This document shows positions 35,964-46,633 of a stretch of DNA of 64,000 bases, piece after piece. Within the stretch, counting starts at the first letter, position 1, and every line of letters starts with the position of its first letter. Both the position numbers and the translations under genes were made by a program. Location of the stretch: NCBI GenBank assembly GCA_963776845.1, contig CAVZOJ010000023.1:62001-126000 (forward strand). The letters are read 5' to 3'. The notes beneath the pieces are model-generated. The model was not told the origin of the DNA, did no database searches, and saw nothing but the letters and a program-made list of their open reading frames with translations. This DNA comes from Roseitranquillus sp963776845. GTDB lineage: Bacteria; Pseudomonadota; Alphaproteobacteria; Rhodobacterales; Rhodobacteraceae.

Positions 35964-38468
35964 TCATTCCCTGGCTCTCAGCACCTGTGCCGGCCGCGCC
36001 GCCAGAGGCCCCCACGCGAAGGCAAGGCCCGCGAGCAGCGTCGCCGCTAGGCCACCCGCCACGATGACGGCGGCCGATGCGACGGCAAAGCGGAACTCCG
36101 TCTCCATGACGAAGTAGGTGACGGCCCAGCCACCGAGACCGCCGGCGACGAGAGCCACGATTCCCGCCGCCGCTCCCATCAGTGCGGAGCGCAAGGCGAA
36201 GTCCGCGAGGATCGTGCCGCGCGTCGCCCCAAGGGTCTTGAGCACCGCCGCCTCGTAGGTGCGGCCGCGCGCGCCGGCGGCGGCGGCGCCGATCAGCACG
36301 ATGCCCCCCGTCAGCAGCGTCACCGACGCGCCCCAGGTGATCGCCGCCGCGATGCCCTCCAGCACCTCGCTGACCCGGTCGATGGCGTCGCGGACCGATA
36401 TCAGCGTGATGTTCGGGTAGGCACGCCCCAGATCGCGAAGGATCGCGCCCTCGGCCGCCTCGTCGGCGTAGATCGTCGAGATGAAGGTATGCGGCGCACC
36501 CTGCAGAGCGCCCGGGTTCATGGACAGGATGAACCCGATCCCGGCGGTCGAGAAGTCGACCTCACGGAACGATGCGATCTCCGCCGTGATCTCCCGTCCG
36601 AGAACGTCCACGGTCACATCGTCGCCGAGGGCAAGGCCGATCTCCGCCGCCTCCTCGGCTGCGAAGCTCATGAGCGGCGGCCCATCATAGTCCTCGGGCC
36701 ACCACTCGCCCGCAGTCAGGACGGTGCCGTCGGGTTGCTCCGCCGAATAGGTGATGCCGCGGTCGCCGCTGACGACCCAATGATCTCCTGCCACCTCCTC
36801 GGCCGGCCGACCATTGATGCCGACGACAAATCCGCGCAGCATCGGAGCCGTCTCGACGCGGCCGACCTCCGGATCATCATCGAGCCGATCGAGGAAACCC
36901 TCGATCTGGTCCGGCTGGATGTCGACGACAAAGAACGAAGGCGCCACCTGCGGCAGGTCGTTGCGGATCGCCTGGCGGAGGTTCCAGTCGACCTGCCCCA
37001 CCGCTGCCAGAACCGTCAGGCCAAGCCCGAGCGACAGCACGACCGACGCCGTCTCCGCCCCCGGACCGCCGACCGAGCCGAGCGCCAGGCGGAGCGGCGT
37101 GAACCCACGAAGCCGGCGCACGCGTGCCGCCCGGCGGGCGGATCGACGCACCGCCCAAGCCGCCGCCACGAGGATCGCAAAGGCCGCGACAAGTCCGCCA
37201 GCGCTCCACAAAGTCAGAAATCGGCAGCCCCGAGAGCAGGGCTGCGGCCCCGACCAGCGCAGCGAGAAGAAGCGCCGTCATCCAGAGCCAGCGGGCCCGG
37301 GGCCAACCAGCAACATGACCGACACCGCGGAAGAGGGCCGCCGCGCGCACCTCCTCGGTCCGCGCCAGCGGCCAGAGCGTAAAGAGAGCCGCCGTCAGCG
37401 CACCGTAGAGCGCGGCGGCGGCCAGGGGGCCGGGGTAGACGCCGAACGCCGCCGGCACCGGGAGCCGCGCCTCGATCAGCGGCGCCGCGCCGAGCGAGAT
37501 CGCCAGACCGATCGCCAGGCCCGCAACGATCCCGCAGATCGTCAGGAGGCCGATCTGAAGCGCATAGGCGTTGAAGATCGTGGCCCGCTCGGCCCCCAGT
37601 GTCTTGAGCGTCGCGATCGTCTCGACCTTCTCGTCGAGATAGGCGCGCACCGCCGCGCTGATGCCGACCCCGCCCACCGCGAGGCCCGCAAGCCCCGTCA
37701 GCACAAGGAAAGCCGACAGCCGGTCGACGAATTGGCTGACGCCTCTTGCCGCATCGCGCCGATCGTCCCAGTCGGCGCCACGGCCGAGCTCCGCCTCGGT
37801 CGCCGCACGAATCGCGTCGAGGTCCGATCCTTCCGGAAGCCGCAGCCGGTATTCGCTCTCGAAGAGAGTTCCCGCACCGAGCAAGCCCGAGTTCGCCAGG
37901 TCGTCGGTTCGGACGATGGTCCTCGGCCCGAGGCCGAAGCCGCCGGTCGCGCTGTCGGGCTCCCGCAGCAGCGCCGCCGTCAGCACGAAGTCCTGCGTCC
38001 CCAAACGGAACGTGCTCCCCAGGTCCAGCCCCATCCGCTCGACCAGCGTCTCGTCCATCACCGCCCCAGGCAGGCCGCCCTTGCCGGCGAGGGCTTCGGC
38101 CAGGGCGATCTGCGGGCGGAGCTCGATCACACCCACCAGCGGATAGGCGGAATCGACGCCCTTCACCTGCGTCAGTCCGCGCTCCTCCCCGGCCACCGCC
38201 ATCGAGCGAAAGTCGACGATCTCGCTGACATTGCCCAGCGTCTCCAGCCACGCCCTCTCCTCGGGTTCGGCGAACCGGTACTCGAGCTCGACCGACGCGT
38301 CGCCGCCGAGGATGACGGCGCCTTCCTGCTCGAGCCCGCGCTCGATGCTCTCCCGCACGGTGCCGACCGCGGCGATTGCAGCGACGCCCAGCGCGAGGCA
38401 GGCGAGGAAGACGCGAAAGCCGCGGACGCCGCCCCTCAGCTCCCGCCTGGCGATGCGGAGGGCCGGGC

Positions 38469-38472
<4 letters not shown>
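35964..38472 (-). pseudogene. FtsX-like ABC transporter permease (YbbP type), one frameshift
   Basis: The corrected product is a permease of about 836 residues with FtsX-like domains at each half, partner of the ATPase encoded just upstream. The N-terminal part (GTG 38472, MSPALRIARRELRGGVRGF) runs to about 37210, where the frame shifts (GACTTTGTGG, about one base too many), and the C-terminal part then reads on to 35964 (ending GPLAARPAQVLRARE). Repeats of the FtsX type (VETIATLKTLGAERATIF and YEAAVLKTLGATRGTI) are seen. The GTG overlaps the ATPase stop as GTGA. The single indel may be a sequencing error. Confidence 0.8.
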
Positions 38473-39158
<686 letters not shown>

Positions 39159-39177
39159 GTCGGGCTCCTTCAGACGG

Positions 39178-39825
39178 GTGGCATATGGGGCGGTCCGAGC
39201 CGTCCGCAACGCCGGACTGCTGCTGCTGCTCGCCGCGCCGGCTGGCGCCGAGACCGTGATCGCCGCGCTCGGCGACAGCCTGACCCAGGGCTACGGCCTG
39301 CCGCGCGACCAGGGCCTCGTCCCCCAGCTCGAGCAATGGCTCCTGAAGCGCGGCGCTGACGTGCGTCTCATCAATGCCGGCGTGTCGGGCGACACGACGG
39401 CGGGCGGCCTCTCGCGCGTCGATTGGACGCTGACGGACGAGGTGGACGGGATGATCGTGGCGCTCGGCGGCAACGACCTGCTGCGCGGCATCGATCCGGC
39501 GACGTCTCGCGCCAACCTCGACGGCATCCTGCGCGCCGCCGAGGCGAAGGACGTCGAGGTCCTGCTGGTGGGCATGTCGGCACCGGGCAACTACGGACCA
39601 GACTTCAAGGCGGCGTTCGACGCGATGTACCCGGAACTGGCCGAGGCGCGAGACGTCCCCCTCGCCCCGAGCTTCTTCGATGCGATCCTGGGGGAGGGGC
39701 AGGAGAATGCGCTGGCGAACTACATGCAGCCCGACGGCATCCACCCCAACGCCGCCGGCGTCTCCCTCATCGTCGAGGCCCTGGGTCCTTCCGTGCTCGA
39801 CCTCGTGGAGCGCGCGGAGGACTGA
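39178..39825 (+). CDS. tesA: GDSL-family arylesterase/lysophospholipase TesA
   Basis: The SGNH/GDSL hydrolase motifs are present: ALGDSLTQGYG with the catalytic serine, the oxyanion glycine in NAGVSGDTTAGG, ALGGNDLLRG and the C-terminal GIHPNAAG with Asp and His. A signal peptide (RAVRNAGLLLLLAAPAGA) points to the periplasm. I chose GTG 39178; an ATG at 39157 in frame would overlap the divergent ybbA start and seems less likely. In E. coli tesA is likewise divergent from ybbA. Confidence 0.85.
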   Translation: MAYGAVRAVRNAGLLLLLAAPAGAETVIAALGDSLTQGYGLPRDQGLVPQLEQWLLKRGADVRLINAGVSGDTTAGGLSRVDWTLTDEVDGMIVALGGNDLLRGIDPATSRANLDGILRAAEAKDVEVLLVGMSAPGNYGPDFKAAFDAMYPELAEARDVPLAPSFFDAILGEGQENALANYMQPDGIHPNAAGVSLIVEALGPSVLDLVERAED

Positions 39826-40008
39826 TCCGGTCGGATGGTCCCTGCCCGCCCGAACATTGGCGCCCGAGGCGGGCGACCAACCCTTGTTGGGCATCCAAGC
39901 CGTTTCAGATGAAGATAATGGGACGATGCGCCATGCAGGATCCGTCCCAGCGCAAGGTGATGAAGCCATGTGACGAGCGCGGCGCGCTCGGCGACCCACT
40001 TCGCCGGA

Positions 40009-40959
40009 TCAGCCGGCCTGCCGCCAGTCGAAGAAGCCCGGCCCGGCACGCGACAGCAGGCGCTCGGCCAGGTCGTGTCCGAGTGCCGGGCCATCCTCCG
40101 CCGGCCCCTCGACGACGTCGCCGTGCGCCTCCGACCCGTCGGGACGCAGGATCTCTCCCCTGAGCCGAAGGCGGCCATCGGCCAGTTCGGCGAGGCCCGC
40201 GATCGGCGTCTCGCAGGAGCCGTCGAGCCGCGCCAGGTAGGCGCGCTCGGCGGCAATGAGTACGCCCGTTCGATCATCGTGTATCGGCTCGAGCAGGGCG
40301 GCGGCGCGGCTGTCATCCTGCCGCCGCTCGATGCCGATCGCCCCCTGCGCCACCGCCGGTAGCATCTCATCGGCGTCGATCGCCGTCATCGGGACCTCGT
40401 CTTGCATGCCCAGACGGTGCAGCCCCGCGACCGCCAGGAACGTCGCCTCGGCGACACCGTCCTCGAGCTTTCGCAACCGGGTCTGCACGTTGCCGCGGAA
40501 CTCCACGACAGTGACGTCAGAGCGCCGGTTCAGAAGCTGGGCGCGGCGACGCAACGACGACGTTCCGACCACCGCGCCCTCGCGCAGGTCGCGCAGCCAT
40601 CCGCGACCCGGCGAGATGAAGGCGTCGCGCACATCCTCCCGGGGCAAATAGGTGTCGAGCATCAACCCGTGCGGCTGATCGACGGGCATGTCCTTCATCG
40701 AATGCACCGCCACGTCGATTTCGCCCGACAGCAGCGCCTCCTCGATCTCCTTGGTAAAGAGGCCCTTGCCGCCGATCTCCTTGAGCGGCCGATCGATCAC
40801 GCGGTCGCCCGTGGTCTTGATCGTGACGATCTCGAAGGCTTCGAACGGAAGGTCGTGCGCCCGTGCCAGGCGCGCGCGTGTCTCGTTGGCCTGTGCCAGC
40901 GCCAGGGGCGAGCCACGGGTGCCGAGGCGGAACGGTTTCTGGGGGTCGGGCGCGTTCAT
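40009..40959 (-). CDS. hemC: Hydroxymethylbilane synthase (porphobilinogen deaminase)
   Basis: This enzyme condenses four porphobilinogen units to hydroxymethylbilane in tetrapyrrole synthesis. In its 316 residues the start FRLGTRGSPLALAQAN, the catalytic EIDVAVHSMKDMP, GTSSLRRRAQLL and the cofactor-binding cysteine in LDGSCETPIAG are visible. It is divergent from hemE with 74 bases between the starts, the arrangement found in Rhodobacter relatives, which suggests joint control from a shared promoter region. Confidence 0.95.
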   Translation of the reverse strand: MNAPDPQKPFRLGTRGSPLALAQANETRARLARAHDLPFEAFEIVTIKTTGDRVIDRPLKEIGGKGLFTKEIEEALLSGEIDVAVHSMKDMPVDQPHGLMLDTYLPREDVRDAFISPGRGWLRDLREGAVVGTSSLRRRAQLLNRRSDVTVVEFRGNVQTRLRKLEDGVAEATFLAVAGLHRLGMQDEVPMTAIDADEMLPAVAQGAIGIERRQDDSRAAALLEPIHDDRTGVLIAAERAYLARLDGSCETPIAGLAELADGRLRLRGEILRPDGSEAHGDVVEGPAEDGPALGHDLAERLLSRAGPGFFDWRQAG

Positions 40960-41033
40960 GACACCTCCCTACCGGGCCGCGCCTGTCTCGGCAACTTGAC
41001 ATCCGCGCCGGCGCGCGGGACGAGGCATGCCTG

Positions 41034-42065
41034 ATGACCAAGCTCCTTCTCCGCGCCCTCGCCGGCGAGACGTTGCCAGTGCCGCCGGTCTGGATGATGC
41101 GCCAGGCCGGGCGCTACCTGCCCGAATACCGCGCGACGCGCGGGAAAGCCGGGGACTTCCTATCGCTCTGCTACACGCCGGATTTCGCGGCAGAGGTCAC
41201 CTTGCAGCCGATCCGGCGCTACGGGTTCGACGCGGCGATCCTCTTCGCGGACATCCTGCTCGTGCCGCACGCGCTCGGCGCCGACCTGCGCTTCGTCACC
41301 GGAGAGGGTCCGCGCCTGTCGACGGTGACGTCGGCCGCGGACCTGGCGGGCTTGCGTCCTGTCGACGACATCGACGAGACGCTGTCGCCGGTCTACGAGA
41401 CACTCCGCATCCTTCGTCGCGAGCTTCCGGCCGAGACGACGCTCATCGGCTTTGCCGGCGCGCCGTGGACGGTGGCGACCTACATGATCGCCGGCCAGGG
41501 CACGCCCGATCAGGCGCCGGCGCACGCGCTGATGCGCGACGCGCCCGAGGTCTTCGACGACCTGATGGACCGGCTGACAGAGGCGACGATAGCTTACCTT
41601 TCGCGCCAGGCCGAAGCGGGCGCCGAGGTGCTGAAGCTGTTCGATTCCTGGGCCGGGTCTCTCGACGGCGAGGCGTTCGAGACGTATGCCGTGCGCCCGG
41701 CCGCCCGCATCGTCGCCGCGCTGAAGAAGCGCCACCCGGACGTGCCGATCATTGCCTTCCCGCGCGAGGCAGGACCGCGCTACGAGGGATTTGCAGAGGC
41801 GACGGGCGCGGATGCGGTCGCCCTCGACACCTCGGTCGACGCCGCGTGGGCGGTCGAGCACGTGCAGCAGCGCGGCCCGACCTGCGTTCAGGGCAACCTA
41901 GATCCCGCGCTCCTGGTCAGCGGCGGCGATGCCCTCGTCTCGGAGACGCGGCGGATCGTGGACGCCTTCTCGCAGGGACCGCACATCTTCAATCTCGGCC
42001 ACGGCATCACGCCCGACGCCGACCCCGAGAACGTCTCACGCATGCTCGAAGCGATCCGCGGGTAG
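41034..42065 (+). CDS. hemE: Uroporphyrinogen decarboxylase
   Basis: The enzyme removes the four acetate carboxyls of uroporphyrinogen III to give coproporphyrinogen III. The N-terminal signature PPVWMMRQAGRYLPEYR is present, as are ILFADILLVPHALG, the GFAGAPWTVATYMI motif and the C-terminal FNLGHGITPDADPENV. The 343-residue length is normal. It is divergent from hemC and followed by a 147-base gap in which I see no gene. Confidence 0.96.
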   Translation: MTKLLLRALAGETLPVPPVWMMRQAGRYLPEYRATRGKAGDFLSLCYTPDFAAEVTLQPIRRYGFDAAILFADILLVPHALGADLRFVTGEGPRLSTVTSAADLAGLRPVDDIDETLSPVYETLRILRRELPAETTLIGFAGAPWTVATYMIAGQGTPDQAPAHALMRDAPEVFDDLMDRLTEATIAYLSRQAEAGAEVLKLFDSWAGSLDGEAFETYAVRPAARIVAALKKRHPDVPIIAFPREAGPRYEGFAEATGADAVALDTSVDAAWAVEHVQQRGPTCVQGNLDPALLVSGGDALVSETRRIVDAFSQGPHIFNLGHGITPDADPENVSRMLEAIRG

Positions 42066-42212
42066 CGAGGCCGTCTGTCGCACCGCCACGCGCCGGTGCG
42101 TGCTGGCGCCCAGCGCCATGGGGTAGTGAATTTCGGACGCGGCGCGCCTCATCTCCGAGTTCGGTTGTAGCCACGGGTGGCAGTGTGCCGACCGGCTTGG
42201 GCGCGGGCGCGA

Positions 42213-43433
42213 CTAGGAAAGCGTACCGACCTGCATGAGGCTCCAGTCCGGCATCTCGCCCGCGGCGAGCCGTCGCTCAACCGGCGCCATCGGGTACTTC
42301 AAGCCGGTCGCGCAGTTCCACAGCAGCGCCGTCTCGTCGCGCGAGACGCGCCCCTCCTCCAGCGACTGCTGATATGCGACGGCCGTGGCGGCGCCCTCGG
42401 GACACAGAAGAAGGCCGTCGAGCGCGGCGATCCGGTCGCGCATCGCGAGGATCGCGTGGTCGGACACCGCCGCGCACCAGCCGCCAGATTCCCGCACCGC
42501 GCGCAGGATCAGGAAGTCGCCCACCGCGACGGGCACGCGGATGCCGGCCGCAACGGTGCGCGCATCCTCCCACAACGGGGCGTGCTCGTCACCGCGCTCC
42601 CAGGCGCGGACGATCGGCGCACAGCCCGTCGCCTGAACCGCGACCATGCGCGGCAGATCGCCGTCGAGCCAGCCCAGCCCGCGCAATTCGGCGAAGGCCT
42701 TCCACATCCCGATCAGGCCGGTGCCGCCGCCCGTCGGGTAGAAGATGACGTCGGGCAGGCGCCAACCCAATTGCTGCGCCAGCTCCAGCCCCATCGTCTT
42801 CTTGCCCTCGATCCGGTAAGGCTCCTTCAGGGTCGAGACGTCGAACCAGCCGGCCCGTGCCTTTCCCTCGCCGACGATCCGCCCGCAGTCGTTGATGAGG
42901 CCGTCGACGCGCCACGTCTCGGCGCCCTGCTGCGCGATCTCCCGGACGTTGATCTCGGGTGTGTCCGAGGGGCAGAAGACCGTCGCCCTGATGCCCCCTC
43001 GCGCGGCGTAGGCGGCCATCGCGGCGCCGGCATTGCCGTTCGTCGGGATCGCCAGGTGCGACAGGCCGAACTCGCGCGCCATCGAGACGGCGAGCGCCAG
43101 CCCTCGCGCCTTGAAGCTGCCCGTCGGCAGGCGCCCCTCGTCCTTTACGAGGACGTTGCCGCCGAGCGTCCGGCGGTCCAGGCCGATGATCGGCGTGACC
43201 ACCTCGCCCAGCGAAAGTCGATTGGACGGCTGCGTCACCGGCAGCATCGCTGCGAAGCGCCAGAAACCGGGATCGCTCGCAGGGGCGTCGCGGTCGAGAG
43301 TCGTTCGCATCCGATCGAGGTCGTACCTGACCAGGAGGGGACGACCGGCTTCCGACAGCCCGTGCGGCTGCCCGGCCGGGGACCGGTCACCGGTCTTCGA
43401 GCATTCGAGATGGCTGACGAAGGTCTCTGTCAT
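42213..43433 (-). CDS. Threonine synthase-like PLP enzyme
   Basis: This 406-residue fold-type II PLP enzyme resembles threonine synthase, which makes threonine from O-phosphohomoserine. The N terminus keeps the HLECSKTGDRSPAG pattern followed by GRPLLVRYDLD seen in that family, the PLP lysine is in RLPTGSFKARGL, and the phosphate-binding loop is PTGGGTGLIGMWKAF. Related enzymes such as cysteate or diaminopropionate synthases cannot be wholly excluded. It stands alone between hemE and the VPLPA-CTERM protein gene. Confidence 0.8.
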   Translation of the reverse strand: MTETFVSHLECSKTGDRSPAGQPHGLSEAGRPLLVRYDLDRMRTTLDRDAPASDPGFWRFAAMLPVTQPSNRLSLGEVVTPIIGLDRRTLGGNVLVKDEGRLPTGSFKARGLALAVSMAREFGLSHLAIPTNGNAGAAMAAYAARGGIRATVFCPSDTPEINVREIAQQGAETWRVDGLINDCGRIVGEGKARAGWFDVSTLKEPYRIEGKKTMGLELAQQLGWRLPDVIFYPTGGGTGLIGMWKAFAELRGLGWLDGDLPRMVAVQATGCAPIVRAWERGDEHAPLWEDARTVAAGIRVPVAVGDFLILRAVRESGGWCAAVSDHAILAMRDRIAALDGLLLCPEGAATAVAYQQSLEEGRVSRDETALLWNCATGLKYPMAPVERRLAAGEMPDWSLMQVGTLS

Positions 43434-43493
43434 GCGTGGCTCCTCCGGGCACGAGCCTTGCCCCGGCTGCCACGCCTGGTCCAGTCCCGGCCT

Positions 43494-44525
43494 TCAGCGC
43501 CGGGTGAGGCGCAGACCGATCATCGCGGCGGCAAGCAGCACCAGCGATCCAGGGAGCGGGACCGGGGCGGGCTGGCGCTCGACCGGCGCACCTGGCAGCT
43601 CCGGATCGGGCTTGTCCTCCGGCAAGTCGGGTCCACCGGGGACCGGCTCGAAAGGTGTACTGCCGGGTCCACCGGGAGGCGGCGGTCCGAAGTTGCTCTG
43701 CGGAACGAAGACAATCGGCTGCTGCTCGGGCGCGCGCGCCGGACCGATGCGCGGTCCGCTGCGGGAAGGTCCGCCCAGCGCGGCGTGGAAGATACCGCCC
43801 GGCGCCTTGATTGCCCCACCGCCTATCGTCGAGCGGCGGCTCATCGAGGGCAGGCCGGGATACTTCCACGGGCCGAAGACGGACCGATACGATGCTGGGT
43901 TGAGGCGCACCGCGTAGTCGCGCGGCACAACGTTCGCCGCCGGCGCAGAAGCGCCGTCCTCGACGGAGAGGGGCACGAACGGCGCCTCTGCGTCCAATGG
44001 TGTGAACTCCTCAAGATACATCACCGGCATCGGAACCATCGAGAACCCGTAGGAGGCGAGAAGCAGCTCCTCCAGATCCATGGCCGTCTCGGACTCTCGG
44101 GTCGCGGCGGGCAGCTCGCCGCACGTCTCCTCAAGCCGGCGGAGGTAGGTGTCGTATTCGCCCTCCACCAGCTCGCGACCATAGACTTCGCGGGCGAGTT
44201 CCTCCGCCCCCATGAGCCCGGCGCACGGCTGCGGGATGCAGAATGCCGGGCTGCGCATGTCGCCCTTCGCGGCAGGGAACTGCGCGTCCCAGTCGCCGCC
44301 ATCGACGCAGCCGAGGCCGCTTGGATCCCATCTCAGGTTACCATCGTGGTCGCTCATCGGATGCGACACGGCAGCTCCGGTATACCGGAAGCCGTACAGA
44401 AGCTCGGCGAGCGACAGCGTTCCGCCAAGCGCCGCGGGGGCCGCTGGCGGCTCCGATGGACTGGCGAGGATGGCACTGGCAGGCGCGCCGCAAAGCAGCG
44501 CTAAACAGAAAACTCGGGACAACAT
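43494..44525 (-). CDS. Exported protein with VPLPA-CTERM-like sorting tail
   Basis: I do not recognise the body of this 343-residue protein. It has a signal peptide (MLSRVFCLALLCGAPASA), a middle region with several cysteines (LGCVDGG, AFCIPQPCAG, EETCGEL), a long Pro/Gly-rich stretch (around residues 255-320) and a C-terminal tail PVPLPGSLVLLAAAMIGLRL ending in basic residues. The tail matches the VPLPA-CTERM pattern of Rhodobacterales: motif, one helix, Arg cluster, presumably read by an exosortase-like protease. An alternative GTG start exists at 44552. It is likely delivered to the cell surface; its role is unknown. Confidence 0.72.
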   Translation of the reverse strand: MLSRVFCLALLCGAPASAILASPSEPPAAPAALGGTLSLAELLYGFRYTGAAVSHPMSDHDGNLRWDPSGLGCVDGGDWDAQFPAAKGDMRSPAFCIPQPCAGLMGAEELAREVYGRELVEGEYDTYLRRLEETCGELPAATRESETAMDLEELLLASYGFSMVPMPVMYLEEFTPLDAEAPFVPLSVEDGASAPAANVVPRDYAVRLNPASYRSVFGPWKYPGLPSMSRRSTIGGGAIKAPGGIFHAALGGPSRSGPRIGPARAPEQQPIVFVPQSNFGPPPPGGPGSTPFEPVPGGPDLPEDKPDPELPGAPVERQPAPVPLPGSLVLLAAAMIGLRLTRR

Positions 44526-44675
44526 CACAACACACCCATGGCGTCTAGCCACGGGAATGTTCTAGCGGTCACTCGATTTTTCCGCGAGTGAAAGGTGGGT
44601 CTTTGGTTAAAACTCGCGAAGTCGGAGGCGGGACGCGGCTTCCCTCAGGTACGAACTTCTTCTAAGGCGCGCCGG

Positions 44676-46073
44676 ATGACGACGAATCCCCCCGACCTTC
44701 GCCCCGACCGCGCCACCGCGCGCCTGGAGCCCGCCCGGCGGGCCGGACAGCCGACGATCGGCATGGTTAGCCTTGGCTGCCCCAAGGCGCTGGTCGACAG
44801 CGAGCGGATCCTGACGCGGCTCAGGGCCGAAGGCTATGGGTTGTCAGCCGACTACGCCGGCGCGGACGCCGTCATCGTCAACACCTGCGGCTTTCTCGAC
44901 AGCGCCAAGGCGGAAAGCCTCGGCGCGATCGGCGAGGCGTTGGCCGAAAATGGCCGGGTGATCGTCACCGGCTGTCTCGGCGCCGAGCCCGACTACATCA
45001 CTGGTGCGCATCCAAGGGTGCTGGCGGTGACGGGCCCGCACCAGTACGAGGCGGTCCTTGACGCGGTACACGCGGCCGTGCCGCCCGCGCCCGACCCTTT
45101 CGTCGATCTGCTGCCGCCGACCGGCGTCCGCCTGACGCCGCGACACTACAGCTACCTCAAGATTTCCGAGGGCTGTAACCACAAGTGCCGATTCTGCATC
45201 ATCCCCGACATGCGCGGGCGGCTCGCGTCGCGCCCTGTTCACGCCGTTCTGCGGGAAGCGGAGAAGCTGGTCGAGGCTGGCGTGCGGGAACTCCTCGTCA
45301 TCAGCCAGGACACGTCGGCCTACGGCGTCGACCGCCGGCACGACGCGCATCCGTGGAAGGGCCGCGAGGTGCGCAGCCACATCACCGATCTCGCCGGCGA
45401 ACTTGGGCGGCTCGGGGCGTGGGTCCGGCTGCACTACGTGTACCCCTACCCCCATGTGCGCGAGCTGGTGCCGCTGATGGCCGAGGGTCTGGTACTGCCC
45501 TACCTCGACATCCCGTTCCAGCACGCGCACCCGGACACGCTGCGCCGCATGGCGCGCCCTGCCGCCGCGGCAAGGACCCTCGACGAGATCGCGGCGTGGC
45601 GAAGCGTCTGCCCGGACATCGCCATCCGCTCGACCTTCATCGTCGGCTATCCGGGCGAGAGCGAAAGCGAGTTCCAGACCCTGCTCGACTGGCTCGACGA
45701 GGCGCAACTCGATCGCGTCGGGTGCTTCAGATACGAGAACGTCGCCGGAGCACGCTCGAACGCGCTGCCCGATCACGTCCCGGAGCAACTCAAGGACGAA
45801 CGCTGGCACCGCTTCATGGAGAAGGCTCAGGCCATCAGCGCGGCGAAACTCGCCGCCAAGGTCGGCACCCGGCAGGACGTCATCGTCGACCTGGTGGAGG
45901 ACGATGCCGCAACCTGCCGCACCAGAGCCGACGCGCCCGAGATCGACGGCAACCTCTTCATCGACGAGGGACACCAGACGCTCTCGCCGGGTGATATCGT
46001 CGAGGTCACGGTCGACGAGGCTGGGGACTACGACCTGTGGGGTCGACTGCGCGAGAGTTCGGCGAGCGCCTGA
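44676..46073 (+). CDS. rimO: Ribosomal protein S12 methylthiotransferase RimO
   Basis: RimO is a radical SAM enzyme that adds a methylthio group to an aspartate of ribosomal protein S12. The N-terminal MTTase domain begins with SLGCPKALVDSERIL, with further cysteines in VNTCGFLDSAK and VTGCLGAEPDY; the radical SAM cluster motif is SEGCNHKCRFCIIP. A C-terminal TRAM domain ends the protein (RQDVIVDLVEDDA onward). ATG 44676 gives 465 residues; the longer frame upstream is not conserved-looking. Mobile-element remains begin directly after its stop. Confidence 0.95.
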   Translation: MTTNPPDLRPDRATARLEPARRAGQPTIGMVSLGCPKALVDSERILTRLRAEGYGLSADYAGADAVIVNTCGFLDSAKAESLGAIGEALAENGRVIVTGCLGAEPDYITGAHPRVLAVTGPHQYEAVLDAVHAAVPPAPDPFVDLLPPTGVRLTPRHYSYLKISEGCNHKCRFCIIPDMRGRLASRPVHAVLREAEKLVEAGVRELLVISQDTSAYGVDRRHDAHPWKGREVRSHITDLAGELGRLGAWVRLHYVYPYPHVRELVPLMAEGLVLPYLDIPFQHAHPDTLRRMARPAAAARTLDEIAAWRSVCPDIAIRSTFIVGYPGESESEFQTLLDWLDEAQLDRVGCFRYENVAGARSNALPDHVPEQLKDERWHRFMEKAQAISAAKLAAKVGTRQDVIVDLVEDDAATCRTRADAPEIDGNLFIDEGHQTLSPGDIVEVTVDEAGDYDLWGRLRESSASA

Positions 46074-46098
46074 AGGTCCGGACTCCCGGTGATCTCGC

Positions 46099-46537
46099 GG
46101 TGATCTCGACGGGGCGGATCTCCAGCGTTTCCCCGTCGATCCCGATGTGGATCTTTCGCCAGACCCGTCGTTTTGGGCCGCCATGCTTGCGGGCGTGCCA
46201 CTCGCCTTCACCTTCGACCTTGATACCCCGTGCTGTCGATCAGCAGGGGCGTGCTGAACTCAGGCACCGTCCAGTCGAGACCGACCAGCCGCAACAGGCT
46301 CTCGACGAAGCCCGTCGTCTGCCGCAGCGCCATGCCGAACGGCACCCTCATCGTCAGGCACGTCTGGATCGCGGTGTCACTGCAGGTCTGCTGACGGCCA
46401 CGCTTGCCTGTCGGCGCGGCATCCCAGATCATCTCGGGGTCGAACCAGATCGTCAGCGAGCCCCGGCGCTTGAGCGCCTCGTTACAGGCCGGCCAGTCCC
46501 TGGTCTTGTAGGTCGGTCGTGGGGTCTGCTCATGCAT
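46099..46537 (-). pseudogene. Truncated IS5-family transposase
   Basis: The N-terminal part of an IS5-family transposase is recognisable (PRPTYKTRDWPACNEALKRR, then FVESLLRLVGLDWTVPEFST). About 24 residues expected between FST and LLIDSTG are missing, a frameshift follows STG, and the remainder (VEGEGEWHARKHGGPKRRVW, then IHIGIDGETLEIRPVEIT) ends abruptly near 46099, just beyond rimO. The DDE catalytic domain is therefore incomplete and the element is dead. Confidence 0.8.
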
Positions 46538-46577
46538 CCCAGCTACCACACTGGATTCACGAGATGAATCCTTCACG

Positions 46578-46597
46578 CGATTTGTGCAACAGAGCCC
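46578..46597. repeat. Terminal inverted repeat of the IS5-type element
   Basis: Read on the minus strand this is GGGCTCTGTTGCACAAATCG, the kind of terminus found on IS5-family elements of Rhodobacterales. It lies 40 bases upstream of the truncated transposase start. The matching repeat at the other end, beside rimO, is missing. Confidence 0.6.
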
Positions 46598-46633
46598 CTC
46601 TCTGACGGCAGGGAGGGCGGGGGCATTTCCACT

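Noticed and set aside
42177..44504. Plus-strand open frame of 775 codons over the threonine synthase-like and VPLPA-CTERM genes
   Set aside because: It spans two recognised minus-strand genes and their gap, has Arg-rich shadow composition and no family resemblance.
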